Positions 13,801 through 24,762 are shown, counted from the stretch's first letter. The stretch is 64,000 nt of DNA from Phaseolus vulgaris (GCF_000499845.2 NC_023751.2:37127309-37191308); one strand, 5' to 3'. Numbers and translations: made by a program. Notes: generated from the sequence alone by a model not told the origin.

Positions 13801-15069
13801 TCATCCATATACTTGAGAAACTTACATGACCATTATATTTGTGTGTGCGTAGAAATGCGAGGAGAGGATCCAAACTTTCTTTGTTACGAAACATGAATGA
13901 TGAAAGATGACGGTTGAGAAATTGAACACCATTACCAATAGAGGATGATCGAGTTGGTCTAGGGAATGTTGCATTAAATGGCTCAAAGTCTAGTTCAAGC
14001 ATATACTTGTCATTGCACCTTGATCAAATTTTCAAATATAATGTTATGATTACACTTCTGCATGAAGCCAAACTGTGAATGAATACAACATTCAAAAGTA
14101 CAAAGTTAACACTTACTCTCCATCTACTAGTTCTTCTTTGAATCGGAGATATTCTGCAACATTCAGACTATCCACACTGAGTTCAAATGCATTAACACGA
14201 AAATACTCCCAAACACCACATCTTGGACGCAAAGCTATAGACACAAAAGGTGGTAGAACTATGGCTTCCTGTGACAATAGAACAGTATCTTTGTAAAATC
14301 TACAAAAAAAAACAAGGAAAAAAGAAAATTCAAGTATTATCTGCCATTTATCAAAGCTATATAACTTCTATATATTGAGTTAACCTGTGCAGATTCTAGG
14401 TCTTTAACAAAGGAACTTTCTTTGAGTTTCTGCATCCCTTCATCCTCTTGAAGAATCTTTTTTACATGATCCAGTAGGTCATGTGGTTGTAGTAATCCTT
14501 TGCCCCCAGCAACATACCTTAGCAATACAAAGAGAAAAAATGAGTAATTATTTACTTAGCATTCAACATTTTTTTTAACATTTTTTTTGTCAGCAAATAT
14601 TAAATGAATTAAAAGGGACACTTTACCCTTCTACAAATTAGAACATTCATCTACTTCTCCAAGAAGTTAAGTTACTAAACTTATGAAGATATCTGTTACT
14701 AAACTTACGAAGATAGAAGTTACTAAACTTATGTTTGGCTCCCCTAACAGTGCAGAAAACTACAATTTCTCTAGCACTATAACCAACAAAAACAACACAT
14801 TATGCAGAAAAAAACAGAGTTTCAAGCACTATAAAAATCCCTCTTAGCGGCTAATATGGTCTTGATGCTGCCTCCAGCATCTACTTCTCAAAGAAGCTAC
14901 TAAACTTGTGAAGATCAACATAGCATTCAACATTATTTCTTAAGATGAATTCAAAACTTCAAAAGCTTCACCTAGAGAGAAGAGATATCAACTCATTCCG
15001 GTACTTAGAGAATGTGTCTTTCATCCTCTCCCTCACACTGGAAGCTCTGTCCATTCTGGAAGCTGACAT
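7852..15069 (-). CDS. SUS: Sucrose synthase (SUS2/SUS3 type)
   Basis: Reversible conversion of sucrose and UDP to UDP-glucose and fructose in the cytosol; supplies sugar nucleotides to sinks. Fourteen coding exons: 14972-15069, 14385-14517, 14117-14268, 13826-14018, 13363-13481, 13014-13230, 12422-12517, 12160-12333, 11356-11472, 11096-11262, 10289-10513, 9386-9707, 8109-8353 and 7900-8038. They join in phase into 799 codons from ATG at 15069 to KFRDL; the usual length is about 805-810. The N-terminal [13 protein letters not shown] resembles the regulatory phosphorylation region. [39 protein letters not shown] and [20 protein letters not shown] are family landmarks; the last belongs to the GT-B nucleotide-sugar site. 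The donor at 8107-8108 is weak (GTCCAC). The C-terminus is uncertain: unspliced reading stops at 7852, but a GTAAGC donor at 7899 suggests one more short exon near 7690-7730, where KVTLATD resembles the usual VPLATD end. Confidence 0.93.
8508..9100 (-). mobile_element. Retroposon tail copy, minus orientation, in a SUS intron
   Basis: On the minus strand this ends in TTTATTCTTTGTTGATAAAAA (8508-8530), the same 3' end as the other family members. The tail motif TGTATAAGGGTTG lies just upstream and is expanded into the 31-bp array. Right of the array, the sequence from GTGGTCAAGGTCAACGTGCT to CACCTAACCTA is shared with another minus copy near 46,460-46,500. It lies between the last two long SUS exons. 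Confidence 0.6.
8555..9033. repeat. 31-bp tandem array, 16 units
   Basis: Sixteen units of CACTTCAAGGGTGTCCCAAC plus CCTTATACAGA, mostly 30-31 bp. Units 9 to 13 are nearly identical and the outer ones are more diverged. Unit 7 is truncated. The unit equals the tail motif of the surrounding retroposon. It lies entirely inside a sucrose synthase intron. Confidence 0.95.
10021..10166. repeat. 60-bp tandem repeat, 2.4 units, in a SUS intron
   Basis: TTTTTTAACAAATATAACG and TTTATAAGATTG recur at exact 60-base spacing (10021, 10081, 10141). Intronic; no evident function. Confidence 0.9.
11859..12132 (+). mobile_element. Short retroposon copy next to a SUS splice site
   Basis: Carries the family tail (TATATGAGTTGAATCATCTC near 12068, then TTTTCTGCTGATAAAAAAG). 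It is flanked by GAGAATAGA at 11850-11858 and again at 12133-12141, a likely 9-bp target-site duplication. The right end lies about 18 bases from the donor of the SUS exon at 12160-12333 (opposite strand). Confidence 0.6.
12596..12790 (-). mobile_element. LINE RNase H C-terminal remnant in a SUS intron
   Basis: Read on the minus strand this gives [20 protein letters not shown], then [11 protein letters not shown]. That is the C-terminal part of the RNase H-like domain common in plant LINE ORF2 proteins. It shares the end GATACATAGGTAGACT and the [13 protein letters not shown] coding with the longer remnant near 18.7 kb. 5'-truncated, as is typical of LINE insertions. Confidence 0.75.
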
Positions 15070-15398
15070 GATTAATTCGAAAATGGAAAAAGCAGGTGAA
15101 GCATTGGAAAGAAAAAGAGAAAAATATCAAAGTAAGAGAGAGAAAGCAAGAGGAAGACATAGATGAGTTTAAGGTGTATCTATAAGAGGAGTGGTAGAGT
15201 ATTACGAAGTATTTTCTTGTTACATATTAAGGTTTTGATCATGAATTTCGTGTGTCACATATTAAGGTTTGATGTTACAAGTTAAAAGTACTTCATGAGT
15301 CTTGAACTCCTGATATATATATACTTAATTAATAATTGTTAGATAGGAAAATGCACGTGGAATCAACACACAATTACGAATTAAACAATATAGGATTT

Positions 15399-15695
15399 AA
15401 CATGTTTCGATCGTCAATTTATAACCAACGTCTATAGATAATTAATTAGGTTTTCATCCTTTTTGTTACAAATTTATTTCAAACACAAATATCTTTTAAA
15501 TAAAAACTATAGAGAAGACACAATAATTAAACTAACTCACTAAAACTTAACATATTTCGATCGTCAATTTATAACCTATGTCTATAGGCAACTAATTAGG
15601 TTTTCATCCTTTTTGTTACAAATTTATTTCAAATACAAATATCTCTTAAATAAAAATTATAGAGAAAACACAATAATTAAGCTCACTCACTAAAA
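15399..15695. repeat. 150-bp direct tandem duplication
   Basis: The unit starting AACATGTTTCGATCGTCAAT at 15399 recurs at 15549 as AACATATTTCGATCGTCAAT. It contains AATTAGGTTTTCATCC and CTTTTTGTTACAAATT in both copies. A few point differences; non-coding, upstream of the SUS gene. Confidence 0.9.
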
Positions 15696-15699
15696 CATG

Positions 15700-16960
15700 G
15701 TGTCTAGTCAACCAGATCAATTGGTTCACACTCAACAAGTAACGGAGTTAGTATTTGAATTTTAAGTCATTTTTAATTTTTTAGTTAATTACAGCAGGAT
15801 AGACTTTTGAGGTTTTCTTAAGAAAAATTGTATTTATAGAAAAATAGTAAGAAAGAGAAAGAAAAGGAAGCGAGTGTAGAAAGAATAGGTTGCACTTGGC
15901 ACTTAGAAGGAAGAGGTGAAGGAAGAGGTGGCTGCATGCATGCACAACACAAAATATTGAGTTCTCAAACGGTTGATTTGTTCTTTTCTCTGCTTTGATT
16001 TTTAACAAGAGCTTCTGCTACTGAATTTTTGTTCTCTAATAATTACACGTGTAATGTTGAACTTCCCACACATGTCAACTTTATGTAAAGTTGCTTATTT
16101 TAAGTAAAGTTAGAGAAAAATATAAAAAAATGTGTTTCTGTGCTTAAATAGAAACAAATTTAAGATAGTTGTTGATAATTTATTTTGGTATATTAAAATT
16201 TAAAATTTATCATAAAAGCTTAAGGAAATAGTAGTATTCAGTTATGAAGAATAAAAGGTATGAAAAAAAATTAAAAACATGGTATACTTGATGTGGGAAA
16301 GTAGCATTATTTTTTAAGAATTATAAAAATGTTTTGTGAAGAAATTAATTAAATTTACAATGTAAGTACTTTCCAGAATTCATGAAACATGTTTCAGAAC
16401 GTATAATGTATTTTTAATGAATAATTTTCTTGAGTGTGTTTCTAAAAAAGCTTTATGGAATGAGGAAAAAGTAGATAGAGTATTTGATCATTTACCTTAT
16501 TTGATCATTTAACAATAAACTTAAATAAATATTTAAATTTAAATTTTATTATTGTATATTTTTAAGTTGATTTTTTGGCACACCAACATAAAATGAGTGA
16601 CATTAATGATTTTTTTGAATTAGTGAATATTTACACGGATCAAAATACAAATTCTTTCTGTGTTAGTGTCTTAATTTAATCAGATAAGGGAAGGAATGAA
16701 ATCAGAATAAATATCAGATAAAGAATATTATTTACATTGTTATGTTATGAATATTTAATTAATACCTTAATCCATGTAATGGAGTGATTAAGAAATTGAT
16801 TCGGAGATATTTGTGACCATAAAAAAAGTGCTTCATATGTAATATCATAACATATAAAGTGCAGAGAAGTGTCCAAGTGCCTATAATATGCAATTTTGAC
16901 AAGTAATCTGATTCATTACATAGATTCTGCAAGATATTAATAAAAAGAGTGACTTTTTGT
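15700..16960. other. Intergenic, no gene seen
   Basis: AT-rich spacer between the SUS 5' flank and the small-protein array. The only reading frame of note (minus, 15781-16008) is low-complexity and resembles nothing. No repeat with clear ends. Confidence 0.5.
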
Positions 16961-16963
16961 TAG

Positions 16964-16971
16964 TATATAAG
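16964..16971 (+). promoter_or_regulatory. TATA box of the relic small-protein gene
   Basis: TATATAAG lies 40 bases upstream of the relic ATG at 17011. It is preceded by TTTTTGTTAG, a word also found upstream of gene D. Confidence 0.45.
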
Positions 16972-17010
16972 AGCCTTGGCCTTTGTTCTATGGAAACCAG
17001 ATAACCACAA

Positions 17011-17087
17011 ATGTGTCCAAAGGCATCTCTATCAAGCCTTAACAAAATAGGTTCAGAAGGCTTTTATCTGATAGAAAAGCACTATGA

Positions 17088-17151
<64 letters not shown>

Positions 17152-17157
17152 CATTAA
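17011..17157 (+). pseudogene. Truncated relic of the small-protein family
   Basis: The frame from ATG 17011 reads SLNKIGSEGFYLIEKHYD, clearly the conserved N-terminal block of the family (compare DLRVIGSEGFALIDKFYG in gene A). After residue 28 the coding runs straight into a (TA)n tract, giving alternating Ile-Tyr, and stops at 17157 (48 codons). The basic middle, the EEP block and the aromatic C-terminus are missing. A TATA box sits 40 bases upstream. Best explained as a member cut off by a microsatellite or rearrangement; whether it is transcribed cannot be told. Confidence 0.7.
17092..17145. repeat. (TA)n microsatellite, 54 bp
   Basis: Perfect alternating AT from 17092 to 17145, placed inside the relic coding frame. 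Confidence 0.97.
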
Positions 17158-17449
17158 CACATGTACATTTTTTGATACAGAATTTTTTATATGGATTGGA
17201 CTACAGCTACTACTTCCACTAATTTTATTTTTTTATTGTCAATGCTCCATTTGGGGTGTACAATAATGAAAGATCACCCAAATAAGATAGTTTGCTATAC
17301 AAAACTAATGTTTGATTAATCATTATGAGATTATATTTACAAAAGGTTTTCAAAAAATTATGTTTTTTCTTGTTTTCTACAATAAAATTAATGTTGGTTT
17401 CATCGATTCTAACTTAAATAAAATAAATAAGATTAATATCAATTAAGTA

Positions 17450-17600
17450 AGGTGGCAATACAGGTTGTGCGGATCGATCCGTAACTCGTTATGAAAAACA
17501 CAGAACAAACTCACTATTTCAACTTTTGATCCGTTTATGTCCGTTCCGCATAACTTGCAACTTACACGGGCTAAGGACAGGGTGGGGTGAGTCAGCCCAC
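17450..17600. repeat. Dispersed repeat fragment of GGTGGCAATA type
   Basis: GGTGGCAATACAGG followed by GTGCGGATCGATCCG, TCCGTTCCGC and GCAACTTACACGGGC. This has the wording of hAT-like non-autonomous repeats common in legumes (rows of CCGCA and GCGGG). Similar GC-richer words occur near 27,880-27,980 and 28,800-28,930. Family assignment is tentative. Confidence 0.4.
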
Positions 17601-17624
17601 AAGCCCATATAATAATAAAAAGAG

Positions 17625-17822
17625 TGTTTCTTCCTACACCCCATCGATTCCAAAATCAAATTTCGAAAACCAAAATAATTGTTCTACAGTTCAAAAGGTA
17701 AAATAGTTGTATCAGAAAGGTTATTTCATAAGAAAAAAATTCTCTTCAAAATTTTCATTTTCAGAATATACTTTTATGTTATGAAAATTAAATTTCAAAA
17801 TTGATGAGGTGCAAGAAGAAAT
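17625..17822. mobile_element. Small inverted-repeat element (MITE)
   Basis: The left end GTTTCTTCCTACACCCCATC is complementary to the right end GATGAGGTGCAAGAAGAAA, with an AT-rich, non-coding interior. The element at 30,419-30,772 has closely similar ends, so this is a small family. Confidence 0.6.
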
Positions 17823-17829
17823 TTAATGG

Positions 17830-18580
17830 GACGTAAGAAGAAACAACCTAATAAAAGAAATACAAAATTGTCTCCCCCAACCTTTTGTTTTCTATATATA
17901 TTACAAGTGCATTAATATTTTTTTATTTTTAATAAAGTTTTAATTTTTTAATGTAAACTAATTTTTACATGTCATCTCAATGAACTCGCTTACATTACCA
18001 TCTCTACAACTAGACTGAATCTAATGTTATTAATTTTTAATATTTATTTTAGTTAACATTAGCTCAACTAATGTCACTAACATAAATATTGGTATTTATT
18101 AAAAAAAATTAAAAATAGTTAATGTTGTCTTAGAGTTGGCTAAATTTATTAGCGTAAGCAACTTTATTAGTGTCAGCTTAATATGATACTAATACAAATA
18201 TGTATTTATTAAAATAGTTAGCATAAAATTGATTAAACCGACTGTACTAGTAACTAAATTATTTAAAAATAATTTTTTTATTTTTTAATGCCTCTTAAGA
18301 AAGTTATCTTTTCACGTTAAGTCAGAAGAATGAGTCTTGAGTTTAACCAACTCTAACAATGTCGCAATTTAGTTGATATTGATATTTGGAAGCAAATTTG
18401 ATATTTTATTTTTATAATGCTTGCTATTTTAATTCTAATATATAGAGAAATATGTTGGTGGTAGATAAAAGCTAATATTTATATGTATCAAATTTTATAG
18501 CTAGAGTCATTTAGTAATTATCATTCTCCTTTTTATATATAGAAATGACAGCAGAGGGTCGCTTGCTTATAAGAGAACAA
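17830..18580. other. Intergenic, AT-rich, no gene seen
   Basis: Words such as TTAGTGTCAGCTTAATATGA and TTAACATTAGCTCAAC recur, suggesting a decayed inverted-repeat element about 17,990-18,250. No coding signal. Confidence 0.45.
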
Positions 18581-18589
18581 ACTGCAAAG

Positions 18590-19140
18590 GTAGACTATAC
18601 CTATTAATAAAGAATTCTAAGAACAGAGTCTATTATAACAAATTAGTCAACTTATCAGCACGTAACCACAATCATTTGACGATACATAGGTAGACTATAC
18701 CTATTAATAAAGAATTATAAGAACAAAGTCTATTATAACAAATTAGCCAACTTATCAGCACACGCATTCCCTTCACGAAAAATATGAGTAACCCTAAATC
18801 CGATTTTTCCACAATAATTAAGACAAGTATTTCATTGATTACGAAACATCCAATGAACATTTGTCCTAACAGTAAACGCAACACAAACCAAGGCAGAGTC
18901 ACATTCCAGCCAGACATTAGTAAGACCCAACTTTTGAGTTTCCTCCAAAACATATATAACTCCATAAAATTCAGCAACCAAAACAGTCTGAACGTCAAGA
19001 AACACAGAGAAAGCTTCAATAAACTTCCCCATACTTCCACAAGCGGCAAGACCTGGATAACTCCTAACAGCCCATCAGTGTTAATTTTAACCCAACCTAG
19101 TGAAGTAAACTTTCATATAACAGGAAGAGGACGTAGAATT
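18590..19140 (-). pseudogene. LINE RNase H-domain remnant
   Basis: Minus-strand fragments align in order with the RNase H-like domain of plant LINE reverse transcriptases: GWVKINTDG near 19,090, then SYPGLAACGSMGKFIEAF, AEFYGVIYVLEETQKLG, LECDSALVCVAF, then [20 protein letters not shown] near 18,740-18,780. A frameshift separates NTDG from SYPG, and a TGA replaces a likely Trp codon just before the Asn-Thr-Cys segment. The 3' flank (18,590-18,720) is itself present twice in tandem, with the shared word TAGACTATACCTATTAATAA. Dead fragment of a non-LTR element. Confidence 0.8.
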
Positions 19141-19269
19141 TTACTTAATTAAAAAAAAAACTTGAACATTAACAAAAATACATTGTTTATAGGTGAGGAA
19201 TGCCAGATATATATGTATATATTCTCCTTGGGACAGTGATGCCAAGTGTAGCTACGTGAGAAGTTTCCG

Positions 19270-20700
19270 TAGAAAGGACAAAGATTTGAAGAGGGTAAGG
19301 GAAATCTTGTGTTTGACACTTTGACCACATAAAATGAGAATGAAGCAATAACATGTGAATGGGGGTGGTGGCATTTTTAAGAAGAATAGCTAAGAACTTT
19401 GAAAGTAAAAACAAGTTGCCACAACTTATATAATAATGCACAAGAATCTGATACCAATACCAATACCAATATATCCTTAATCGCTTTAATTTTAATGCAG
19501 TTATGTATTAGATACCAAAGCATCATATCATTTAATAAATTCATTTTTCTCGATTAAGTTCCTTAGCTCTTGGATAATCACCAAAGGAGAAATATACCAA
19601 ATGATACCAGTTCATCATATAGGATATTAAATATAATAATGTTAAGAAAAAGAACCCATATTTTATTTGGATTTCTTGGTCTAAAACATTATGTTGGAAT
19701 CATATATCCTCATATATATTTTGCAGTAAATAAACTACCACTGGTTGCATTCAAGTTTTATTATATAGTCATATTCCGATTTATCTAAAAGAAGATCAGA
19801 AGAAAGATTAAAGTAGCACCACAAAGTTAGAAGAACTAAGAAACAAAAACTATTCGTAAACAGTAGAATCATTAAGGGAGTTTAAGTTCAGTGTTTTCTT
19901 TTTATCAACAATAATAAATAAATAAATAAAAATTATTTTAGATAATTCATTATAAAAAATTATTAAATAAAAATCAATTTTAAAGACAAAAATAATAATT
20001 AGTTGTTATAGTGACTAAATTAGAGAGCTTTTAGAAACTAACAAAACTAATGGTTTCTAAATTAATTTCTATTATTGATAAATAGTTTTTAAATTGGCTA
20101 ATTAATTACTAAAGTTTTTGTTATTAAATTTAAAATCTAAATAATTGATAGTTAAAACCTTGATAGTTGATTAGATATCAATTAGAAACCAATAATTTTT
20201 ATAAAATAATCTTTAATATAATCACTATATCAACTAATTATTTTTTATCTTTAGAATTGATTTTAATTTAATGATTTTTTTAGTGATTCTTATACAACTT
20301 GCAAAATATACTCAGTCAACAAACTATTAATTAAAATATTCTAAAACTAACCAAATTACTCTAACACAAAAAAAAAACCCCAAAGACCACAAATCAATAA
20401 CCTAAAAACCAAATCAAAATAGAATTTTGGCGCGAACGCGGTTTGTGGAAGAATTGAAGATTCATTCTTTCTTCAATCGTAGAAAAAGTAAGATGAAAAG
20501 AATACTTTAATGATAGAAAAAGGAGGAATTAGATTCAGTGTTTTTATTCTCTGCATTTTCTTTTTCATCTTGCTTTTCTGCTTTTTGGACCGTCATATTA
20601 TTATCAGTTGAAAAAGAATCTCCAATCTTCATTTTCATTTTCATACCTTAACTCAAGATCAATCTCACTAGTAGGTATGATCAACTTTCTTAGAGATTTA
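19270..20700. repeat. Segmental duplicate block, copy 1 (upstream of gene A)
   Basis: Matches 29,160-30,400 in the same order and orientation. Shared words include AAATCTTGTGTTT, CAAGAATCTGATAC, CTTGGATAATCA, AATTAGATTCA, and CATATTA followed by AGTTGAAAAAGAATCTC or TGTTGAAAAGAATCTC. No coding capacity. Copy 1 lies 0.7-2.2 kb upstream of gene A; copy 2 lies 3.2-4.5 kb upstream of gene C. A decayed CACTA MITE (19,935-20,290) interrupts copy 1. Confidence 0.65.
19935..20290. mobile_element. Decayed CACTA-type MITE
   Basis: Fold-back structure with the family's internal words: AATCAATTTTAAAGACAAAA, GTTGTTATAGTGACTAAATT, GATAGTTAAAACCTTGATAG, and the mirrored AACTAATTATTTTTTATC. The terminal CACTACAAGAAAA is eroded. 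Confidence 0.65.
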
Positions 20701-21296
20701 TATCAACTAAAAATAAAAATATTTAATAATATATAAGTTGCTTTAAACCTTAATTTTATAAAATTTTATCAAACTTAACTTAAATCAATTTTTTAATATG
20801 ATAACATAATTGTTATAATGAAAATTTGTCGAACTAATCACACCACCACTTATAAATGTAATACTAGTTAGATAATTATCTCACGTGAACAAAAAATAAA
20901 AAACAAAATATTATCTTATATAAAGCAAACTTAAATTTCCTTCTAATAAAAATCTCTCTATACTAAAATATTCCATCGATTAATCCAAATGTTTAAATGA
21001 GAAAAAGGCTTAAACCAAATCACTTTAGTTATTTATTTAGGATTAAATGAAGCTACCTTAAAATGAAAAAAAGTTATTTTAAATTCATCACCCCATGCCT
21101 AGAATAGAGGTAGTCTTTTTATAATTTATTCTTGCTCCTCTAAATTTCGATTTTCTTAATTTTTTTTCTCTCTATTTTGGTGTAATTTTTTCATAATTTA
21201 TATTTCTTTTTAATTTTGAAAAGTGCTTTAACATAGTTTTGATTAAACATATTCTTGGTCCCACACTACTCACTAATCAACAACTTTTGGCTTCAT

Positions 21297-21304
21297 TATA
21301 TAAA
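21297..21304 (+). promoter_or_regulatory. TATA box, gene A
   Basis: TATATAAA, 128 bases upstream of the gene A start. It would put transcription start near 21,325, which excludes the in-frame upstream ATG at 21255. Confidence 0.6.
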
Positions 21305-21431
21305 GCACTCGAGGGTTTCTTGTTTCAAAGCAAGAAACAAGATAACAAACACACACTCAAACACGAAAAGTATCATCGACTTCCACAAAGTTAGTGTCTC
21401 TCGAAGTGTTATTACATATCGAGCATCATCA

Positions 21432-21683
21432 ATGGCACCACCCACTGATCTGAGAGTGATAGGTTCAGAAGGTTTTGCTCTCATAGACAAGTTTTATGGA
21501 GCATCAGCACGAAGAAGGCCAAATCCAAAAGGGGTGTTTCCTGCAAGACAAGGACGTTGGGTGGTTCAAGTGCCCAATGACGAGCTTGAAGAGCCTGTGA
21601 TCAATAGCAGAGAGGCTGCTTCTCGCTATGGTGGAATCATGATTCTGAATTACCCTAAACCACAAACTCATCTTTATTGGTAG
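21432..21683 (+). CDS. Small-protein family member A (83 aa), function unknown
   Basis: Single exon. I do not recognise the family. It has an N-terminal block DLRVIGSEGFALIDKFYG (residues 6-23), likely an amphipathic helix. A basic stretch follows (Arg-Arg-Arg-Pro), then QGRWVVQVPNDELEEPVINS, then REAASRYGGIMILNYPKP and a Trp at the C-terminus. There is no signal peptide, membrane segment or cysteine, so it is probably a soluble intracellular protein. The start was chosen because all paralogues begin MA followed by the same block and because the TATA box lies at 21297; an upstream in-frame ATG would lie in the promoter. Closest in the array to gene D, sharing QGRW, EEP, VINS and GGIM. The conserved 3' hairpin of B, C, E and F is not found downstream. 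Conserved codons across paralogues make it a credible gene. Confidence 0.8.
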   Translation: MAPPTDLRVIGSEGFALIDKFYGASARRRPNPKGVFPARQGRWVVQVPNDELEEPVINSREAASRYGGIMILNYPKPQTHLYW

Positions 21684-21999
21684 TTCATTCAAACCTTTAT
21701 CATTTTGGTTTAGATATAATATATAGGTATAGTGGGAGGTGTGTTTATAAGCCATCTCATAAAGTTATATATGAGTATATATGGGTACCTCAAAGAGTTG
21801 CAGCAAGATCCTTTGCAGACAAAGAGCTCTTGTTGATCTCGTATAATCATATATATAATGATATATCTATATATAGGGTTTGATAATTGTATAATAATAA
21901 TGCAACTAATTAATAAAAGTATTGTCATATATTCTATCATGTTTATTTCTTTTATTTTACCTGGATTCCTATCATAATTTCTAGTCCTTTGAGTACACT

Positions 22000-22360
22000 T
22001 ACTACAAGAAAATCATGAAATAAAAACTAATTTTTAAAGACCAAAATAATTAGTTGCAATAGTAAATAAATTAGAGACTATTTTAGAAACTAAATAAAAA
22101 ATTGGTTTATAAATTAGTTTCTATTATTGTTAAATAGTTTCTAAATTGGTATCTAATTAGCAACCAAGGTTTTAGAGACCAAATTTAGAAACTTTGGTTG
22201 CTAATTAGATATCAATTTAGAAACTATTTAACAATAATAGAAACTAATTTAGAAACTATTTTTTTTATTTAGTTTATGAAATAGTCTCTAATTTAGTTAA
22301 TCGCAACTAATTATTTTGATCTCTAAAAATTAGTTTTTATTTCTTGATTTTCTTGTAGTG
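22000..22360. mobile_element. CACTA-type MITE with ACT target duplication
   Basis: Ends TACTACAAGAAAATCATGAA and GATTTTCTTGTAGTG are inverted repeats, flanked by ACT on both sides (21997-21999 and 22361-22363). The whole 361 bp folds back on itself: the left-half word AATTAGTTTCTATTATTGTT reappears inverted in the right half. Non-autonomous; no coding. Confidence 0.85.
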
Positions 22361-22363
22361 ACT

Positions 22364-24290
22364 ACGTTTGTTCTTAGATTTGGAGCTTAAAGATGTTCGG
22401 TTACTATATTTGTTAATTTTCATGGTTTAATTATGAAGGTTGTTTTTAGCATCTTTTAAAAATTAAAATATTTTTGAAGTGTTTCATTTTATTTAATTTA
22501 TTTATTATTGTAAAAAAAATCATGTGAGGTGTGAATATCAACACTAATGTACCCGATTTCATTAGAATTTCGCAGTGAAACGTATTTGGATAATAGTAGT
22601 ATTAGGAGATGAATGACTCTGGAAAGTCCTCCTATGTTACATTCTTAAGAAAAAAAATCATGTAATACGATGAAAACATGGTTTTGTTAACTACTAACAA
22701 GTGCATTTATAATTATTTTTTGAGTAATCATATTATGATAAAAAAAATTTATTCATTGACTTTATTAATAGTTAATTTTAATTTTAATTAAATAACATGT
22801 ATAAGATCATAGTTGATGATATCTCTTATTTCAAATATATTTTTCACAGAATTCAATATTTGAACTTGATATCATATTTATGAAACTGTTGGCAAAAGGA
22901 CATTTTTGAAATATATTAAAAAGTATTATAAAAACAACAATTTTTCAGAATTAGTATAAAATCACTTATTTATTTTGGAAAATATGTATTATAAATATAG
23001 TCATTTTATCAAATTTATATAGGTCTGAGATAAGACAATTATGACTAAATAACAGAGCTCAACAGAGGTACATGGATTCAGGTGTTATCATTATTATTTA
23101 GGACTATTTAGTATGAATAATGAATAAGTTTGTAGATTTTTGTTTTTTAACTAAAACTTTATGAAAAGTTTTCAATTAGTGAACTAAATAACATATAAAA
23201 GTATTTTATTCAACTTATTAGAATATTTTAAAAATGATAAATATTAATGCAACCATTCAATTCTGATAAAACTATTTTCTTATGAAAGCGTGAATGTAAA
23301 AATGGCATATTACATGGATAATTTTTTGTAAACGAAATAGATGAAATAAACAGTAATGATTAGTGAAATTTGAAATTTGAGAGTAAAACTTAATGATAAA
23401 GATTTGAACTTAAGAACATAGGTCAAACGATATAAAGTTAAATGTAAGAACTTATTAAGAGAAGAAATATAGAGTAAAAATTTCTTGAAAATTTAGATCG
23501 AACACGTAATAGAAAAGAAATAAAAGAAAAATTATCAAGAAAAAAATACCAAAATCTTATATCACACAATTTTTTCTACTTTTTTTATATTTGTTTAATT
23601 TTTTATTGACAATAAAAATATAATAAATAAAAATATTTAAAAAATACTTTAACCCCTTACATAAAAGGAAAAACAAAATATATACCCAGTCAAAAAGTTC
23701 ATTCCACACGTTCCACTAATTATATTTCATAGCACATCTGAAAGAAAAAAAAAACTTGATCAAGGGACAAGTGAATGAATGAACTATATATTTTAATGTA
23801 AATATTCTCAATCTAACAAAGTAGCATCCTCAATTATTGAAGTTTGGTTCGTAATTTACACGACTAAAAAATATAGTTTTTTTCTCTTAGAAAAGATATC
23901 GAAGAGGTTTACGATATATAAGTTATGAAAACTTATATAAAATATTACAATACCACTTTTAATCTAAAGCTTTAAAATAATAATAAGCTTGGAAATGTTT
24001 TTCTTCATATATTTGTTATTTAGCTAATTTTTTAATTCAAACTCAAGTAATATTTGAAATAAATCCAGAAAACAGATATACACAAATTGGATGATCCCAT
24101 GCACTTTCCATAAAAATAAACCGACTAAATAAAAATGATAAATTCGAATATATTCCCTTAGATGAAGTATAGCCAAAACCAAATCAAAAGATCTATGCAT
24201 TACTACAATTATTAGTATGTGGGAATAAGCGTTTTTTAATAGTTTTATTTAATGCTTTGAAGAATAAAAATATTCTTTCTTGGTGAACAC
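22364..24290. other. Intergenic between genes A and B, no gene seen
   Basis: AT-rich spacer holding the 5' flank of gene B. No repeat with clear ends and no coding frame with family resemblance. Confidence 0.5.
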
Positions 24291-24330
24291 GTAGATCTCC
24301 ACATAAGGCCACGCAACCACTTACTCTTTC

Positions 24331-24337
24331 TATAAAA
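24331..24337 (+). promoter_or_regulatory. TATA box, gene B
   Basis: TATAAAA, 98 bases upstream of the gene B start, in a locally GC-richer promoter stretch. Confidence 0.65.
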
Positions 24338-24428
24338 CCACATTGGTGTCCTTTGAAGCAACAAAGCAACACCTTAACTAAGACCTAAACCTTAAACTCT
24401 GATAAAATTTGTTGCAGTATCTCCATAT

Positions 24429-24683
24429 ATGGCACCTCCTCCAGCAGATCTGAGGCAGATTGGTGCAGAAGGATTTGCTCTGATAGAGAAGTTCTACGGT
24501 CCAGGAAGAAGGAGCAGTGGCAATGATGCATTGCGAAGAGAACGTTGCTGTCTGGTTTATCAAGTGTCTAATGATGTCGTGAATGAGTCTTGTATGATTG
24601 GCATGGAAGCAGGTGGTCCTTTTGCTGGGAGTTATGCCAAGCCTAAACCTCAAAATCGGTGGGGTAGAGCCTTTAAATTTTAA
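24429..24683 (+). CDS. Small-protein family member B (84 aa), function unknown
   Basis: Single exon. The N-terminal block DLRQIGAEGFALIEKFYG is nearly identical to that of gene A. A basic stretch (GRRSSGNDALRRE), a short Val-Tyr-Gln-Val core and the C-terminal KPKPQNRWGRAF follow. Two cysteines next to each other in the middle and one at SCMIG are not conserved in paralogues. Soluble, basic, no signal peptide. Nearest relative is gene C (shared Ser-Asp-Ala region, QNRW end). The 3' UTR carries the family hairpin 80 bases after the stop. TATA box at 24331. The ATG context fits and the paralogous starts align. Confidence 0.8.
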   Translation: MAPPPADLRQIGAEGFALIEKFYGPGRRSSGNDALRRERCCLVYQVSNDVVNESCMIGMEAGGPFAGSYAKPKPQNRWGRAFKF

Positions 24684-24762
24684 GATCTTTGGCCTCTGCA
24701 TGCATGCTGAAACTTATCTTCAATGGGTATGTGTTTCTTGTTCTTAAGGTTAACATAGAAAA

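Noticed and set aside
21255..21431. N-terminal extension of gene A by 59 residues
   Set aside because: It overlaps the TATA box and leader, and no paralogue has it.
21803..21825. Possible miR399 target-mimic site in the gene A 3' UTR (GATCCTTTGC resembles the IPS1 core)
   Set aside because: The flanking bases do not pair with miR399 as in known mimics; similarity limited to a few bases.
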